Positions 35,609-47,531 of a DNA stretch of 64,000 bases are shown here, one piece after another. The DNA is from Lepiota brunneoincarnata (taxonomy: Eukaryota; Basidiomycota; Agaricomycetes; Agaricales; Agaricaceae): positions 248,001-312,000 of the forward strand of contig JAEBUN010000009.1 in the NCBI GenBank assembly GCA_023014365.1. The letters are read 5' to 3'. Numbering within the stretch: the stretch's first letter is position 1; the number at the start of each line of letters is the position of its first letter. Made by a program: the position numbers and the translations under genes. The notes below the pieces were generated by a model. That model saw only the letters and a program-made list of their open reading frames with translations. It ran no database searches and had not been told where the DNA came from.

Positions 35609-36500
35609 GGTTTGGAAGCTTTGAGGGAGGAACGCACTGGTGAGGATGAGCCGTTTGGAACGGCTGAAAAGAGGAAGGTGGCAAGCTGTTTAAATAAGTG
35701 GGGGCAAAGTTTTTGGGCCGGAATTAACAATTGGTAGATATTGCGCGATCGCTGCGTCTTATGAGTGCCTATGGCTCCCGCGGCAGCATGACCCTACTAA
35801 TATTCAAATACATGCTGCCTCATGGCTAGTAGTGTGGGATAACGCAGAAGTATCATTAGAAGAAACCCTGTGTCCATGGTCATACAGCCTCCCTATAATA
35901 CCATAGTACCTCAGGAGGAAGGTGGAAATACTAGTAGGGGCCTACTAAGCTCGGGAAAGGACTGGAATATCAGGTCACGCGTCGGCGGGTAGCAAAGGCT
36001 TTTTTTCCGGTATACTCGCGAGTGGTGTAGCTTGTGTCTGCTTATGGGTGGGGGTTGGGTGCGGTCGTAGGACATGCATTTTTCTTACTCATGTAAATTA
36101 CTACCTTAAACAGCTGATTAGATTGTGTCACGTCGCGCACTTCCGTTCTGGGACATGATGTCTGCGTTCGGATCTGCCCCAATTCACGATACACGAGAAT
36201 GGACAATAGCCATAGATTGCAGTTTAGAAGATGCAAAGGTGGCAGAATATGAAGATGAGAAGTGCTGACCGGTGTAATGTGACAGTTCCACAAGTGTCCC
36301 CGATACATACCTTGCACTCCTCTGTTTTGTTCAAAACATTTACTATACCCGGACATACTACAACCTCTTATGTATATATATTCTTTTTTTGTTTTCGCCG
36401 AGGGAATCATATTCAAAATCCAGACGCCCGTCTCAAGGACTCGAGTGGTGACGTGTGACAACTCGCACAAACTGTGACAACCGCTACTCCGTGTATACCC
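35609..36500. other. Divergent promoter region with inverted repeat
   Basis: Lies between the leftward UPF0643-like gene and the rightward complex I gene. It contains the 9-bp inverted repeat at 35782-35819, a second small palindrome near 35933-35946 (AGTAGGGGCCTACT), and T-rich runs. No gene seen. Confidence 0.6.
35782..35819. repeat. 9-bp perfect inverted repeat, 20-nt loop
   Basis: GGCAGCATG at 35782-35790 pairs with CATGCTGCC at 35811-35819. It sits in a divergent promoter and is not followed by a T-run typical of a terminator. Confidence 0.6.
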
Positions 36501-37189
36501 ATGGCCACCAAGAAAGCGGCCGACTCGACGCTCTACCATCTCAGCTCAAAGGGTTTTTGGAAGAAATTCCGTGCGTCAGGCCTCTTCCTTGTTGTACCTT
36601 GCTAATAAATTATAATTCAGGCGAGGTCGCTGCTGTCAATTCCGAAATTTCGAGTGGTTTGCCCATCCAAGGTGTTCACCGTTATCCTCCACCAGCATCA
36701 AGGCCGGAGAAATACTCGACGCCAGCAACCAAGGGTGGGTAACGTTATTATTGTCATTATATTCACTTTCTAATTATTGACCTTATTCAGCCTCGGATCC
36801 GGCACAGAACCCATACTGGAAGCGCGATGTTCGTCGCGCCTACCCGCAGCTTTCAGTGATCACGCAGACTCAGCTCTCACAATTGCTAATCGAACATTCT
36901 GGTACACAAGCGTACGCCAAGTTCTGATCTCGAATCTTTCGCCCTCACCTTATAATTTCCCAGTGTTGCTGCCCCTACAGAAGGGGGTAAGAGCGATGTT
37001 CCAAGCAAGGCGCCTGAACCGTCCCCCCTCTCCCAGGCTATTGCCACAATAACTGCTGCGACAAAGGTTTATTCGGAGGCCCAACTACCACCTGCTGTCC
37101 CCACTGCTTTCCAACGTTGGCAACCTCAGCGCTCAGCGGATGCTCCCCACGATCCGTTCACGTATTTCCCCATGGCTTTGTACCGATAG
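36501..37189 (+). CDS. NADH:ubiquinone oxidoreductase 21-kDa accessory subunit
   Basis: Accessory subunit of mitochondrial respiratory complex I (fungal 21/21.3-kDa subunit family, Pfam NADH-u_ox-rdase). It starts MATKKAADSTLYHLSSKGFW. Following exons read EVAAVNSEISSGLPIQGVHR, then RPEKYSTPATK, then ASDPAQNPYWKRDVRRAYPQ with the typical NPYWKRD block, and QLLIEHSGTQA. A splice from GC|GTACGCC to CCCAG joins the last exon, VAAPTEGGKSDVPSKAPEPS to YFPMALYR. About 170 residues in four exons. No strong presequence is visible. Upstream-frame Met codons do not fit the family start. Confidence 0.82.
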
Positions 37190-37290
37190 AATAGAAATAC
37201 CCCAGAGTATAGACCATAGTTTACTTCTGCACATCGAGTTTGATGTTGAATCGTTCAACGCTCTCCATGTCAAATAGCTATAAACAACTA

Positions 37291-38857
37291 ATGTCTGCAC
37301 GACCACCACCATCAGCAGCAGCAGGCGCAACTGCTGAGGCTCAAGCGGCTGCCTTCGCTAATGATCCTAGGTGTGCATCAGTCGAGGTCGTCTCTGTCTT
37401 GGTAGCACATTCATCGGGCACTCTCAGGGTATACTTCAACCAGGAAACCAACACATGGCGGTATGAAGAAGACGATGGCACAGAAATGGAATTCGACGCT
37501 ACAAAGGGTTCCTGGGTGTCTCTGGTACGTTTTTTCCGCCTTAACTAGAGTGATCCGAGACTAAGATCAAGATACATTCCAGCTGGACGAAGATCTAATC
37601 AAACAACAACAGGCGGCTTACTCGGTTGCAGGAGTCGATGAAGAGGCAAGTGCCTTGAGATGATGGAAGCCCCGGCCGTGAAGATCTAACCTCAGGTCCC
37701 TACCACCTCAAGACCCCCGCAGCACCTGTCCTGAAGCGCGAGAGCAAGAAACGAAAGGAGCCCGAAGACTACACAGGTGCAGGTGCAGGTTTGGGTGAAA
37801 ACGCCGCAGCCGGCCCTTCTAAACGAGGACGAGGCGATAAGGACAAGCCATCAGTAGAGAAAAAATCGAAGAACACTGCTGTTTATGTTACCAGCTTGCC
37901 TCTTGATGCAACTCACGATGAAGTTATTGAGAGGTTCTCGCGGTGTGGGGTTATAGAAGAGGACGACGAGGGAGAGCCGAAGGTGAAAATGTACGCCAGG
38001 GATGATGGCTCGTTTAGTGGGGAAGCGCTCGTGGTATATTTCAAGGAGGATTCGGTAACGCTGGCAATCAATCTCTTGGACGAGGCGGAGCTAAGACTGG
38101 GAGATCCTTCGACAGTGATGCGCGTGTCGAAAGCGGATTTCACTCATAAGAGCCGTTCGGACGGAGACAGGAGCAGTGGTCAACCGCGGAAGGTAGTTAA
38201 CAAAAAAAAAGCGACAAAGAGAATAGGCAAGATGCAAAGGTACGTTCAACTACACCGCTGAACTCTGCCGATTGACATTTGTTCTAGGAAGCTCCGGGAG
38301 TGGGATGACGAAGATGGATTTGGGCCTGCCAAAACAGAGGAAGATAATACTAGTGATATCAACAAAAACAGTCGGGTAGTTGTTCTGAAGCACATGTTCA
38401 CACTGGAAGATTTAGACAAGGACGCTTCCCTATTACTGGATCTCAAGGAGGATGTTCGGGAGGAATGTTCGATGTTGGGTGAAGTAACCAACGTCGTTCT
38501 ATATGATGTACGTCTATGCCGAACTGACCGTTGTGCTTTTGGCTAAATTCCAAGCGCAGAAAGAGAAAGACGGCATCATGACGGTTAAGTTTCGCGATCC
38601 AATAAGTGCTCAAGCATGCATTCTGGTATGTTATGCCCTCCCCCCCTTCCTGGCTATTTTAAAGTCCCTCTATTCATTACTACCTACAGAAAATGAATGG
38701 TCGTTTCTTTGATGGTCGGCGCATCGAGGCAAGTCTGTATGTAGGCAGGCAGAGGTTCAAACGCTCCGGAGCGGCCGACGACCTAGATGAAGGAGATGAT
38801 GCAGAAAAGCAGAGGTTGGACGACTTCGCAACTTGGTTAATGACAGAGGGTGATTGA
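37291..38857 (+). CDS. Tat-SF1/Cus2-type U2 snRNP splicing factor
   Basis: RNA-binding protein that in yeast (Cus2) and animals (Tat-SF1) assists U2 snRNP during spliceosome assembly. It begins MSARPPPSAAAGATAEA. The N-terminal block, typical for the family, is FNQETNTWRYEEDDGTEMEF followed by GSWVSL. RRM1 has KNTAVYVTSLPLDATHDEVI and GEALVVYFKEDSVTLAINLL. A Lys-rich linker with KKKATKRIGKMQ comes next. RRM2 is a UHM-like domain: SRVVVLKHMFTLEDLDKDAS, MLGEVTNVVLYD, DGIMTVKFRDPISAQACI, MNGRFFDGRRIEASLYVGRQ, the GRFFDGR region being UHM-like. It ends DDFATWLMTEGD. About 420 residues in roughly seven exons. The start is only 102 bases after the stop of the complex I gene, so the two may share little intergenic DNA. 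Confidence 0.9.
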
Positions 38858-39079
38858 ACACACTTGCTTGGTTGGACAATCAAATCCTCCATGTATCGTT
38901 ATTATTAGCGACGAAAGCAATCGAACCTGTAATATGTACCACACATAACTTAAACTAAAGACCTCAAAAACCCTTTTTAGTTGAACTATGAGCACGAATC
39001 ACCAACAAGAGCAGAGAGGCTTCTTATTAACCGTCTCCAGTCGCTGTGAAACGGTGTTTAGGATATAAAGACAGTACAG

Positions 39080-42000
39080 TCACGACCGAGAGGAACTCAC
39101 CTCGACAATGACGTTTCGCTTTACATTGTCATTTGGTTGCTGAATCCAGTCAAGACTGGGTCCTCCTGAACTCTCAAACTGCCCGTGACCAAATGGCCGC
39201 GATAATCCTTCAACATGGGACGTCGACTTTGACAGTGCCACGAGATCTTCTTCTACAATCGAACTCGCTGATGATGGCAGTTCAGGTACTGTTGGCAGAG
39301 GACTGCCGGGTGGAGAGAATGGTGATATTGGGTTAGGTGCAGAGCTCGGCGAAGGTGGCAGATCTCTGTGGCCACTGCTGCTTTGCCGTGATATCGACAG
39401 TGATCTTGGCTGAATAGCCTCTCCGACGTCGACCTCGACTTCCTCATCCACTCCTAATCGTTGTAAGCTGGCCTCGACAGCGTCCAGTCGTTCTAGGTGT
39501 TCCAAAACGGTGACACCAGTAGTTCCGGGGTGGATGCGCTGGAACTTAGCGACAAAGGGTACAGGGCGGGGCACACCAGATGCATCCGTAGAAGTCCGTC
39601 GGATGGGAGGAGGGAACTCGCCCCCTGAGCTTTGGCTTCGTGTTCGTCGAGGGACGGGGACGCTGCTGATGGACATCCTGGGTGAAGGAAGTGAAGCATC
39701 CACCGTCTCCTGTATCGTATCCTCCGGAACTTCTATTTCTTCGTCCCATACAAGCACTTTTTGTCGGCGGGTCAACTCCAGTGGGCCTGAAATTTGCATT
39801 TAAAAATGGACTTTAATGATAATAATAACTTTTCCCAGTACCTTCGTCCTACATAGGGTGGGCAAGTGAGTAAGTTGTCATATTACTGGTTGGGTTGGGT
39901 ACGCACACTGTGTCCAAGGGATTGCACGATATTCCACGCTTGTCCTGTCAACCAGATGAGCTCATGAGGCAAGAATTTAGGCCATCTGTGATCCTACCTT
40001 TGATCACTGCCATCTGTCGCTTACGCAGAAATGAGATGGGATTCTTAGGCAAGTAAAAAAGAGAGTGCATCACGTACAGCAAACATCTTAGGGTGAAAGT
40101 CCGGGTCCACAGCAAAAAGCTTCCGCAGCTGGAATGTTGTTTCTTCCCACCAACCTTTGGACGTCAAGAGGGGTAGGAAATGATTCCTGGTCTTGTCACT
40201 GAATGGTCGGCCGATGATGCTGACCGGAAGGTATAGCCATCCGTAGGTGTAAGAGCGCCATCCCTGTGGATGCTCGTGGGGAAAGGAAAGAGAGTTATCG
40301 ATGGCAGCGATGTGAATATGTGGCCGTCGGGTATAATCAATGGGGGATGAACCGTCAGAGAGAGGCGGAGAAGCTGTGGGGATTCGAGAACCACTGGCGT
40401 CCGTTCCTGAGGCAGCAGTTGGTGCACTTTCGGTCCGCTTCAGCTCACTCATCAACGGCATTTCGAGGCGCACAGAGCGAGTTGGCGCTACATCCACTAG
40501 CATCTTCTCGTGGTCCGCTTCGCAATACTTGATCATGTAATTGTCTGCTCCACGATCAGTATTAAGCATCAGATAGTCTGAGCGGGATATGTGAGATCAT
40601 GCCTTCACGAAACACTAAGTAAATACAATACCCAATATCACAAGCCTGGCAGGAAGATCAGCCCCGAAAGGATGTGAGCACTGGCCTGACTTACTTTTCA
40701 AGCTCCTCCCTAAAGCTTCCTTGCAAAGCCTGTGTCCAATAGAAGGGCCGCTCTGTATCGCTCGCTTCAGTAGCGTCAAAAAGCACTCTCTCATCTTCAT
40801 AATCAGCATCATCATATAAGTCATCTCCATCTCCCGTCCTGCCACACATAATATTAAGCGTGCTCAATATTCGCTTCGAGATGTTTCCGTGGCGGTGGTT
40901 TGAGTCGTCGAATGTATCCGCGATTGCTCTCCCTGGCCAAGGGTGTTTCCGCAGGAATTCGGAAGCGTCTATGTGCAGAGCGTAGGCTAAATGCGTGTTT
41001 TAGCTGTCAAACTGTAACATACCCATATACCCATGCAAGAAATACTGCATACTCCCAATCTTCTCTGGCAGGGGTTTACCCTTCTTGGCCGCACTCCTGT
41101 CTAACCAATCATAAAAGAATGCCTATGAGGTGTTAGATAAGCGGATGCCGTGTCGTAGATGAAGCAGACCTACAGGACTGGATAACGAAACTAGATAGGT
41201 AGGAGGAACGATATATAGCTCTAATCGTCTGTCTAGTAGTGAGGCAGCGGCTTCAGATATATAACTGATATCTCTCAGCAATGTGTAATTTGACCCGTGC
41301 AGAGGAGGGACGAACCTTAAGTTGGGTATCAGGCAAGCGCGACCGAAGGGAATAATCCACCGAAATTGCCGGTGAATCCATTTCGTCGTCTAACCAGCCT
41401 CCAAGTTAATGTTGTCTCCTACTGCTACGAAGTTGCATGACCCTTGCCTTGGGGTTTAGCCGTCCATATGGCTCTTCATCTTTTGGCTTAAATACTCTTG
41501 AAAGAGACAAGTCATATAAAAATCAAATGACTACTGGGGATAAGATATCTTGCGCAACTCACGCTACCGTCTGAACCCGTCCTATGGTGCTCTTGGCACG
41601 AGCGAAATACGACCCCGAAGACCCCTTTGAAATCATCTTCGGGTGGATGCCCTCAAGAATCGTATTCTTCACAGACTGTGCAAGCCTGAACATAATTGCA
41701 TTCGTACGAGCGCTTTCATAGGAAAAGCGAACCACATACGCTTCAAAATCTTCTTGCATGATCGGAGGCTTATGATCCAGCGTCTTCACCTACATATAGC
41801 ATCAGAATTGGTCTACTACCACTTTAACAACTTCAAGGGGACACACCACAGTTTCCGTATTTGAGACCCTCGGGACCTGGGGCTCAAACACACTCTTCCA
41901 TATCTGCTTTTTTGAATGTTCTTGGGATTTCTTGTTCTTCCGCTTCACTTTGTGTGCAATTGATTCTGTCCACCTGATTTGTGACAACTCATCAACCCTA

Positions 42001-42217
42001 CACGTCGGGAACACAGCTCGACAACCACACACCTCTTGAAGGCATTGTCGAGCTTTTTCAAGTCAATGCTCCCTGGCTGACCGGAACGACGCAGGCCACG
42101 TGTGGAGGTGCTTGGCCCCTGCGTCCCCACGTCCGCTTCGATGGGCCCGACGTCGGCGTCTTCGCTAGGGTGCTGCGACAGGGGCTGGTATCCTGCACGG
42201 GTGCCTCTGTCTGCCAT
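39080..42217 (-). CDS. Type II phosphatidylinositol 4-kinase (Lsb6/PI4K2)
   Basis: Lipid kinase that makes phosphatidylinositol 4-phosphate on Golgi, endosomal or vacuolar membranes. It starts MADRGTRAGYQPLSQHP with a disordered N-terminus, then WTESIAHKVKRKNKK. The catalytic domain: GIHPKMISKGSSGSYFARA (nucleotide loop), VFKPKDEEPYGRLNPK, CLIPNLSYISEAAASLLDRR, ELYIVPPTYLV, LDYLMLNTDRGADNYMIKY (catalytic loop), then IHIAAIDNSLSFPHEHPQGW (metal-binding DN). The last conserved parts are KTRNHFLPLLTSKGWWEETT and PLELTRRQKVLVWDEEIEV. About 240 residues after that are Ser/Pro-rich and end VEVSSSRS. A long insert between NYMIKYCE and IHIAAID carries the acidic and Ser-rich sequence. Many short introns. 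About 850 residues, longer than yeast Lsb6. Confidence 0.9.
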
Positions 42218-42782
42218 AAGCTGGTGTGCTGTGAGAGTGCTTGAGAAGAAGATAGACCCTACGAGAGAGTCGAGGTAATCACGGCAAAGACACGTCCTGT
42301 GGCTGTGCCAGGGCATCATCATCGACATCAACTCGGTTGGCTATACCTGTTGATTTCATCTCCCACATCGCTTTAAGCACTCAGCGTGGACAAATATGAG
42401 TTGTGAGATGGGGTGTGTCTCTGGATGGCTTGAGCATGGGAAGACGACCCCACGAGACAGCTAGAGGTGCGGCATGCATTAGTGCCGCTGTGAGACCTAC
42501 AAGCTTTACCTGCGTTGGCATAGTAATGATGACTGGATTGAGCAATTGCAAAGGCAGCATTATGCAAAATATAGGGAAGGCGGCTCTATTATTATGTCCA
42601 AGGCCCTTTGGGCGGGGCGAAGATATTCTAGGTGGAGAAGAGTTGAAAGACGGAAGCGATAAGTATCAACGTCCAGTTGAAATCGGTCGCTACGAGGGAG
42701 ACAGTACATAATCATTGATAATCTGCGCTTCGGCGTTTATTGAGCTGGTCTGGCTTCGAGTTCAAGAAAAGATCGACATACC
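42218..42782. other. Intergenic region
   Basis: Promoter of the leftward PI 4-kinase and 3' flank of the leftward sulfite pump. A plus-strand open frame at 42403-42711 has no family features and is taken as chance. Confidence 0.55.
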
Positions 42783-44338
42783 TCAGTGCTCATCCGTGAG
42801 TGTGTTTTCGTATCTCGGTGTATGATGTGGGTATATGCTCTCCGCCGACGCCGTCCTCGAGAAAAAGTTATTGGAATCCCGCACTTCCCCAGAGGATTGT
42901 GGCGTTTCACTAGGACCCGGGGGCTTTAATTTTTCGCTTCCCTCACCTCGACTACCGGGAGTATCGCTTTTCAAGAGGTCAGGTAAAGATAACACCGAAT
43001 GAAACGCAACGTAGATCCACAAGAGGAACGTCAGGATGGAATACGCAGCTCCCACCACGCGAAAGAAGCCAGAGTCGAACACGGCTGCGAGATGTATTGT
43101 GAGGTTCGCAAAAACGCCCTACAAGTGGCAGCACATCAGAGACGCAGAACCCAATGCACTAGATGTACAGACATACGTTCGGGAAGACAAGACCCCAAAA
43201 TGTAAGCTTAAAGCTAACCTTGGTCCTTCTAAGTATATGCATCAATCCAAGGAGGGCGTATACGATCCATAGTACCCCCCAAGACCACAGTAGAAATGCA
43301 GTCAAAGTGCAGAAAACGCTGATAGTGTCTCCAGATGAGCGGAGTGAGAAGAATGGTGATTGGGAGGAGGCAAGTGGGAGCAGAGTCCGGAAATTGATGC
43401 CAATAAGGGAGACTGCATAGCCGGACTGGGCATAAACTCCAAGTGGAAGGAAAACAGATAATATACTGAGCCCCGGGGGAAACCCGTAGACAACTAGCCT
43501 CAAGACGTATACTGTCAGCATCATGGACGCGAGGAACAACCCAGTTGTAACTAAAAAGGTCGAGACGGCCAAGGTGACAAGAGCTGAGTGGGGGGAGAAT
43601 GGTTGCAATATTTGTGCAGTCAAGGCACCAGTGGAAGCCGCGACCGTGAATGTAACAACTGGAAGAATCCATGTTGCAGTCATTGCCGGTAGTGAATGGG
43701 ACTGCCTCGTGATCCTGCGCGGCAGAAGTGAAGTGTGAAGCTAACAGCTCACAATCAAGAGTGCATACGTACATTAGATGCGTGCCTCCCCAAAAACATA
43801 AGATAGAGATTGCGACATTAAGCCACCACAATACCCATAAAAAATAAACAAAGCGTTTGCCACCAAAATTGTAGTATTGGTTGACGACGCTAATCGAAAC
43901 GTTGAGGATGGTTGTGGCACCCATGGGGTAACAACCAAAGAAAAGGCTGAAGGTCGGATGTTGTAACACAGTTTTCAGAGTTTTTGGGTAGATCATATAG
44001 CGTGCGATCGTCGAGGCGTTAAACACCGTAAACAGGCCGATGTTGAAGAAATAGAATACTAGACTGAGAATGGCCATAGGTCGAGTTCCTTGCCCATAAG
44101 GGAATGCGAAAAACAACATGCTGATCGAACCCGTGCCTTAGGTGGGTCGGAAAGAGGACGGCAGTCGGAAGATGAAGAACGCACCCATGGGGATCGCAAA
44201 GAGTACGGGCGACGTTTTCCTAGCCCGCCCGTCAGAACAACATTAGGTTTCGCCGTGAGCAATAAGGACTGACCTGACGATGGACTTGAGGGAGGCCATT
44301 GCTAATGGTCCGAGATGATCCATGAGGAATTGACCCAT
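42783..44338 (-). CDS. Sulfite efflux pump of the SSU1/TDT family
   Basis: Polytopic plasma-membrane exporter of the tellurite-resistance/dicarboxylate transporter family, closest in pattern to fungal SSU1, which exports sulfite. About 430 residues with eight to ten hydrophobic helices. Conserved pieces are IPMGTGSISMLFFAFPYG, FNIGLFTVFNASTIARYMIY, FFGCYPMGATTILNV, VTRQSHSLPAMTATWILPVV, YVLRLVVYGFPPGLSILSVF and LPLGVYAQSGY. The C-terminal 80 residues are hydrophilic and end ENTLTDEH. Two introns must be spliced near the N-terminus to reach MGTGSISML. The start is ambiguous: four in-frame ATGs (44491, 44338, 44323, 44299). I chose 44338; a TATATA element lies right before it, which could mean an even later start. 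Confidence 0.85.
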
Positions 44339-44845
44339 ATATAAACCCGGAGGTGACATTGCACATGTTGACGTTATTATTATTAAGTTATCCATTGGCA
44401 TTCCATCAGTTTGCCAGAATCCCCAATTCCAACAGTGTGTACATTTGTCAGTGCATTTTGAATATATGGGAATGTTTATGGCACCCTCCATGGCGCCCTT
44501 ATATTGTCACCGTTCTCGAGTAAGAGCATGGGCTATGGCAGCTATGGGTTAAGACAGAGTTGACTGTATTGACTTTGAGCATTACGCAAGATGCCGAATG
44601 GTTACCATAATGGCGTCATGTGCCTGGTACCAGCGAGTAGCAATCCCCTTTTAGTTCCCTTGAACCTTGGCCACTGGGCAGCACGACGACTGTACCTCCA
44701 GTCGTTCAGCTAGATGGCCTGCTGGTATTAAAACCCTCAAGACCGAGTGACAGCCCACATCCTAACACCAACTCAATCCCGCACCGCATCCCGGGCCCTG
44801 TCCGCCGTCACTTGCAGGAGATTGTACATACCTTTCGCAATCATC
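44339..44845. other. Divergent promoter region
   Basis: Separates the leftward sulfite pump gene from the rightward conserved orphan. The minus-strand frame from 44491 is open into the pump gene. A TATATA (minus strand, about 44337-44343) and an AATATAAG further out could both serve as TATA boxes. Confidence 0.5.
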
Positions 44846-46498
44846 ATGGGTTCAGTTGCCTCCACCTCAGGCCCTGGGTCACAAGCGACTGGTAATTACG
44901 CGCCACATCATCGCCACTCGAAGGGCGCTTCCGTTCGGTCGAAGCCTCGTGGCACACCGCCTGTTACACAATCCAAGTCGGCAACCATCTCCAGTGCGGT
45001 GGTTGTGAACGCCCTAGGCCAAAAAGTCGACGCAGCAGCGGTGGTGTCGGTTTCCGTCAGTGTAAAAGAGACGAAAAGGCGCATATGGTACCGTGGACCC
45101 AAACGCAAGACCCCAGTCTCAAAGAAGCGAGCGAAGAAATCCGCCCTGATCGTACGCTCTCTCATTGTTGGTCCGCCATCTGGGACTGCTCCCAAAGTAA
45201 CCAAGGCCGAAGCAAAGCCGGAGCTTAGCAAGATAAGATCACAACTCATCAACCCCAAGTCTGCCAATCGAGTCATCGCTGAACTTCGCACGTTGCCCAT
45301 ATCGGACGAGGAGGTGCGAACCCGTTTTGGTGACGGACCAGGCCACAAGCATGCCATTGGAAATTGTGGCCCCATTCGTGCCGTTTGTCTCGAGCACACC
45401 GATGCAGAGGAGGATAGGCTACATTTTTCCAAACTCATGCAGACTACTGCACCCGTCGACCGAGCTATAACCGCTATATCCTTCGCTGGGGTTGGTTCAG
45501 CCCCGATTGAAGCATTGGCCACCTTGATGAACGAAATTCATTTAGTCGACCTCATCACGGCACCAGATTTTGGGATAGGTCAACCGGGAGATGGCCCCGG
45601 ACTGCTGGCGGGAGCACTACCCACACCAGAGACTGTCATTAAGGGAATCGAACAGATTACTCCGCAACTCATGGCGCTTGGTTATGCCACCGGAAGGGCG
45701 ATTGTTCCAGACCACAAAGGTATGAAGATACCGCATTAACACCACCATCCAGAGTTTCATCTTGTTGTTAGGAGTCTATCCACCAACTGATCGACTGTCC
45801 ATCCTGACCTGTACGTCGTTCACGTTGTCACTTGATCCCCAGCTAACCCCCTCAGATTGGTGGGGCCTCGAGCTTCTGCTCCCAGAGCCTTCTCTGCAAT
45901 ACCTTGCTGTCGGTCATCCTTATGCTTGTCAAACACCCATCATAACCACCGTTTACTTGTTTAGACTGCTCAGTCTATTTCTGGAGCCATCATGAATTTC
46001 CTGACTGCCCTATCCTTGGTCAACAACGGGGTCCGAGAAATATTGCCAATAGTTCGCTACATTGCACAGTATGTCGACTTCCAGTTCAGTCAGATTAGGA
46101 GGCAAGATCAGGGTAAAGGTGTTGTTTGTGCTGCTACCTGGTAAGACCACTCCATACGAAACCAAACGTCGTTCTCACAGCCTCCAGGATCATGCCAGCG
46201 GCTCTGGTATCTATTTTTCCCACTTGATGTCTTGCTCCCTGACCTTTCCGTACAGGTCCCTCGTCCATGGGACTTCCCGGATCCACCTATACCATCCGTT
46301 GGGCCCCCAAAAGACAAAGACGAACTCAACAACCCCTCTCCCGGAGACTCTAATCCCGACCCAACCCCCTCCCCAAAGCCTTCGCCCTCTAATGGGTTAC
46401 CGTTCCTAACGCCCGTGCCTATGCACTCCATTCTGGACGTCGTGACCACTGCCAACACAGCAACAGCTACCAGAGTTAAATCCGAACCGGCTGCATGA
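44846..46498 (+). CDS. Conserved basidiomycete protein of unknown function
   Basis: I cannot assign a function. About 460 residues, starting MGSVASTSGPGSQATG. The N-terminal third is basic and low-complexity (KRRIWYRGPKRKTPVSKKRAKK), followed by an ordered-looking middle with LSKIRSQLINPKSANRVIAE and FAGVGSAPIEALATLMNEIH. The C-terminal core is reconstructed over five clean introns: HKGVYPPTDRLSILT, YWWGLELLLPEPSLQYLA, AQSISGAIMNFLTALSLVNN, GVREILPIVRYIAQYVDFQF, QGKGVVCAATWIMPAALVPR, then PWDFPDPP and a Pro-rich tail. The regular intron phases and protein-like core show a real gene. The core looks like a mostly helical soluble domain, without a signal peptide. I believe related proteins occur in other mushrooms, but cannot verify that here. 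Confidence 0.75.
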
Positions 46499-46664
46499 TC
46501 ACGACTCAGACTTTCACGACCATCACGAACCGACACGACTTAATTTTATGATCGCACAAGCCTTGTATATGTATTACAACTTTCTTACGCAGCGATACCG
46601 ATCTATAGGTACACATACTGACAATAGTCTGGTACAATTGATACACTGAAAGCAGTCCGAATCC

Positions 46665-47130
46665 TTACTGTTGGATGGTGACAATACCATCTGGTTCTGC
46701 AAAATGTTACGACTGAGTAGATGCCCAATAGCCCAACAGACCGTAGCAAATACCCACCGACGTATTCGACCAAGTTGTCATTCTCAAGGAGTTGGACAAG
46801 GTTGTCAGGAACAGCAGCCGAGAATCCCTAGTGCAGGAGAAAACCGAGAGGGTCAGTGAGTCATCATAGCTGGGACACCAGTCCCCACACTATTACCTTG
46901 AATAGCTCATCATAGCGGGCATGGATCTGGCCGCCTATATACAAAACAAGCTGAGCCAAGCCATTTCCTCAGTGCTTCAAACGGAACCCAACCATTTTCT
47001 TCTAGGCGACTGATGTATTGCTCGATCTGAGCCGGGGTAGCCTCGTCTTTAAAGACGACGATGTAACCTACGAAAGCGCAATTAGTGACACTGGGCAGCG
47101 TCAATAAACAGTCGGCGCACGGCCGGGCAT
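46665..47130 (-). CDS. I9-family proteinase inhibitor (PBI2-like), copy 1
   Basis: Small cytosolic inhibitor of subtilisin-like proteinases, of the inhibitor I9 fold shared by yeast proteinase B inhibitor and subtilase propeptides. Five tiny exons give about 75 residues: MPG|RYIVVFKDEATPAQI, QYISRLEENG|GQIHARY, DELFK|GFSAAVPDNLVQLL, ENDNLVEYV|EPDGIVTIQQ. Every junction is GT-AG and keeps frame, for example the 4-cysteine-free YIVVFKDE strand and the C-terminal EPDG motif typical of the family. The gene is too short to stand out as an ORF. It lies next to a diverged copy at 47532-47991 in the same direction, so the pair arose by duplication or was brought together. Exon intron structure is similar in both. 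Confidence 0.8.
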
Positions 47131-47531
47131 GTTGCTTGGTTTGGAGCCAACGCTAAGGCAGGATCTCTGAGTCTGTGTCAGGCGTAGTGGTCTTGTGAAG
47201 GTCCGAGTGTGGTGCGCTCTGGAAAGCTGTGACGCCCGTGCCCGCAGTAGAATTGTAATCATGTGCGTACAAGGGGCCGACTTGTGATTTTCTGATGATT
47301 GCCTTATCGATCGCTCGACATAAGTACATGCCTTGCTACTTGCCTCAGCAACCATACAACCCCTGTCTGGTCTAGGATAACATGACGCTCTGGATCTTCT
47401 GCGGGGTGCAAGTAGTGTTATTATATATATCTCCGGGTATAAGTTTGACGCGGATCCATAAGTCATTCTTTGTATTACCAATACAGAGTTCAGGGGAGCC
47501 TTCTACCAGTAATTTACGGGTTGCTGTCTCT
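47131..47531. other. Spacer between the two I9 inhibitor genes
   Basis: Promoter of copy 1 and 3' flank of copy 2. No other gene seen; overlapping frames have no protein character. Confidence 0.55.

Noticed and set aside
44908..45522. A 204-codon open frame antisense to the orphan gene at 44846
   Set aside because: It is the mirror of a long GC-rich coding exon, has no domain character, and the sense strand has a consistent multi-exon model.
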